A stretch of DNA of 6,917 nt from Acidovorax delafieldii (GTDB lineage: Bacteria > Pseudomonadota > Gammaproteobacteria > Burkholderiales > Burkholderiaceae_C): the NCBI GenBank assembly GCA_002327945.1, contig DCVY01000123.1, positions 1 to 6,917 of the forward strand, written 5' to 3'. Numbering within the stretch: the stretch's first letter is position 1; the number at the start of each line of letters is the position of its first letter. A model generated the notes under the pieces. The model did not search any database. It saw only the letters and a program-made list of their open reading frames with translations, and was not told the DNA's origin. The translations under genes were made by a program, and so were the position numbers. Of the stretch, positions 5,779 through 6,917 are shown one piece after another.

Positions 5779-6917
<1,139 letters not shown>

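Overview
The window is GC-rich, with strong G/C preference at third codon positions. It encodes proteins that read like those of a betaproteobacterium, probably a Comamonadaceae member close to Acidovorax. That placement is inferred from protein resemblance and the nudJ-mnmA gene order; there is no rRNA to confirm it. No phage, CRISPR, plasmid or defence genes are visible.

Layout from left to right. (1) Bases 77-1771 (+) encode an exported FAD-dependent amine-oxidase-like protein with a twin-arginine signal and a possible lipidation cysteine. (2) It converges on a 632-residue lipoprotein (1855-3753, -) of the NadN/UshA 5'-nucleotidase family. The short gap between them holds a clear intrinsic terminator for the minus-strand gene and a second hairpin. 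(3) The divergent region 3754-4043 carries a two-repeat site with the spacing of a Pho box, placed to drive the nucleotidase, plus one copy of a 45-base dispersed repeat. (4) ribE (riboflavin synthase, 4044-4748, +) and nudJ (Nudix hydrolase, 4808-5302, +) follow 59 bases apart. (5) A gene-poor stretch, 5303-5931, holds an 8-base tandem repeat over the nudJ stop, the 3' relic of a Bug/TctC-type binding protein, the second copy of the 45-base repeat, and a 160-base foldback element with long inverted ends. (6) mnmA (tRNA 2-thiouridylase, 5932 onward, +) runs off the right edge.

Taken together, this is mostly core metabolism: flavin synthesis, pyrophosphate or cofactor hydrolysis, tRNA thiolation, and a cell-envelope nucleotidase that could scavenge phosphate, nucleosides or NAD pieces. 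nudJ next to mnmA is a known proteobacterial arrangement (E. coli has nudJ-mnmA adjacent). Here the two are pushed about 630 bases apart by degenerate and repeat DNA. No wholly new system is evident. The most interesting signals are non-coding: the predicted Pho box, the foldback element, the paired degenerate repeats, and -10-like hexamers exactly 7 bases upstream of both the nudJ and mnmA start codons.
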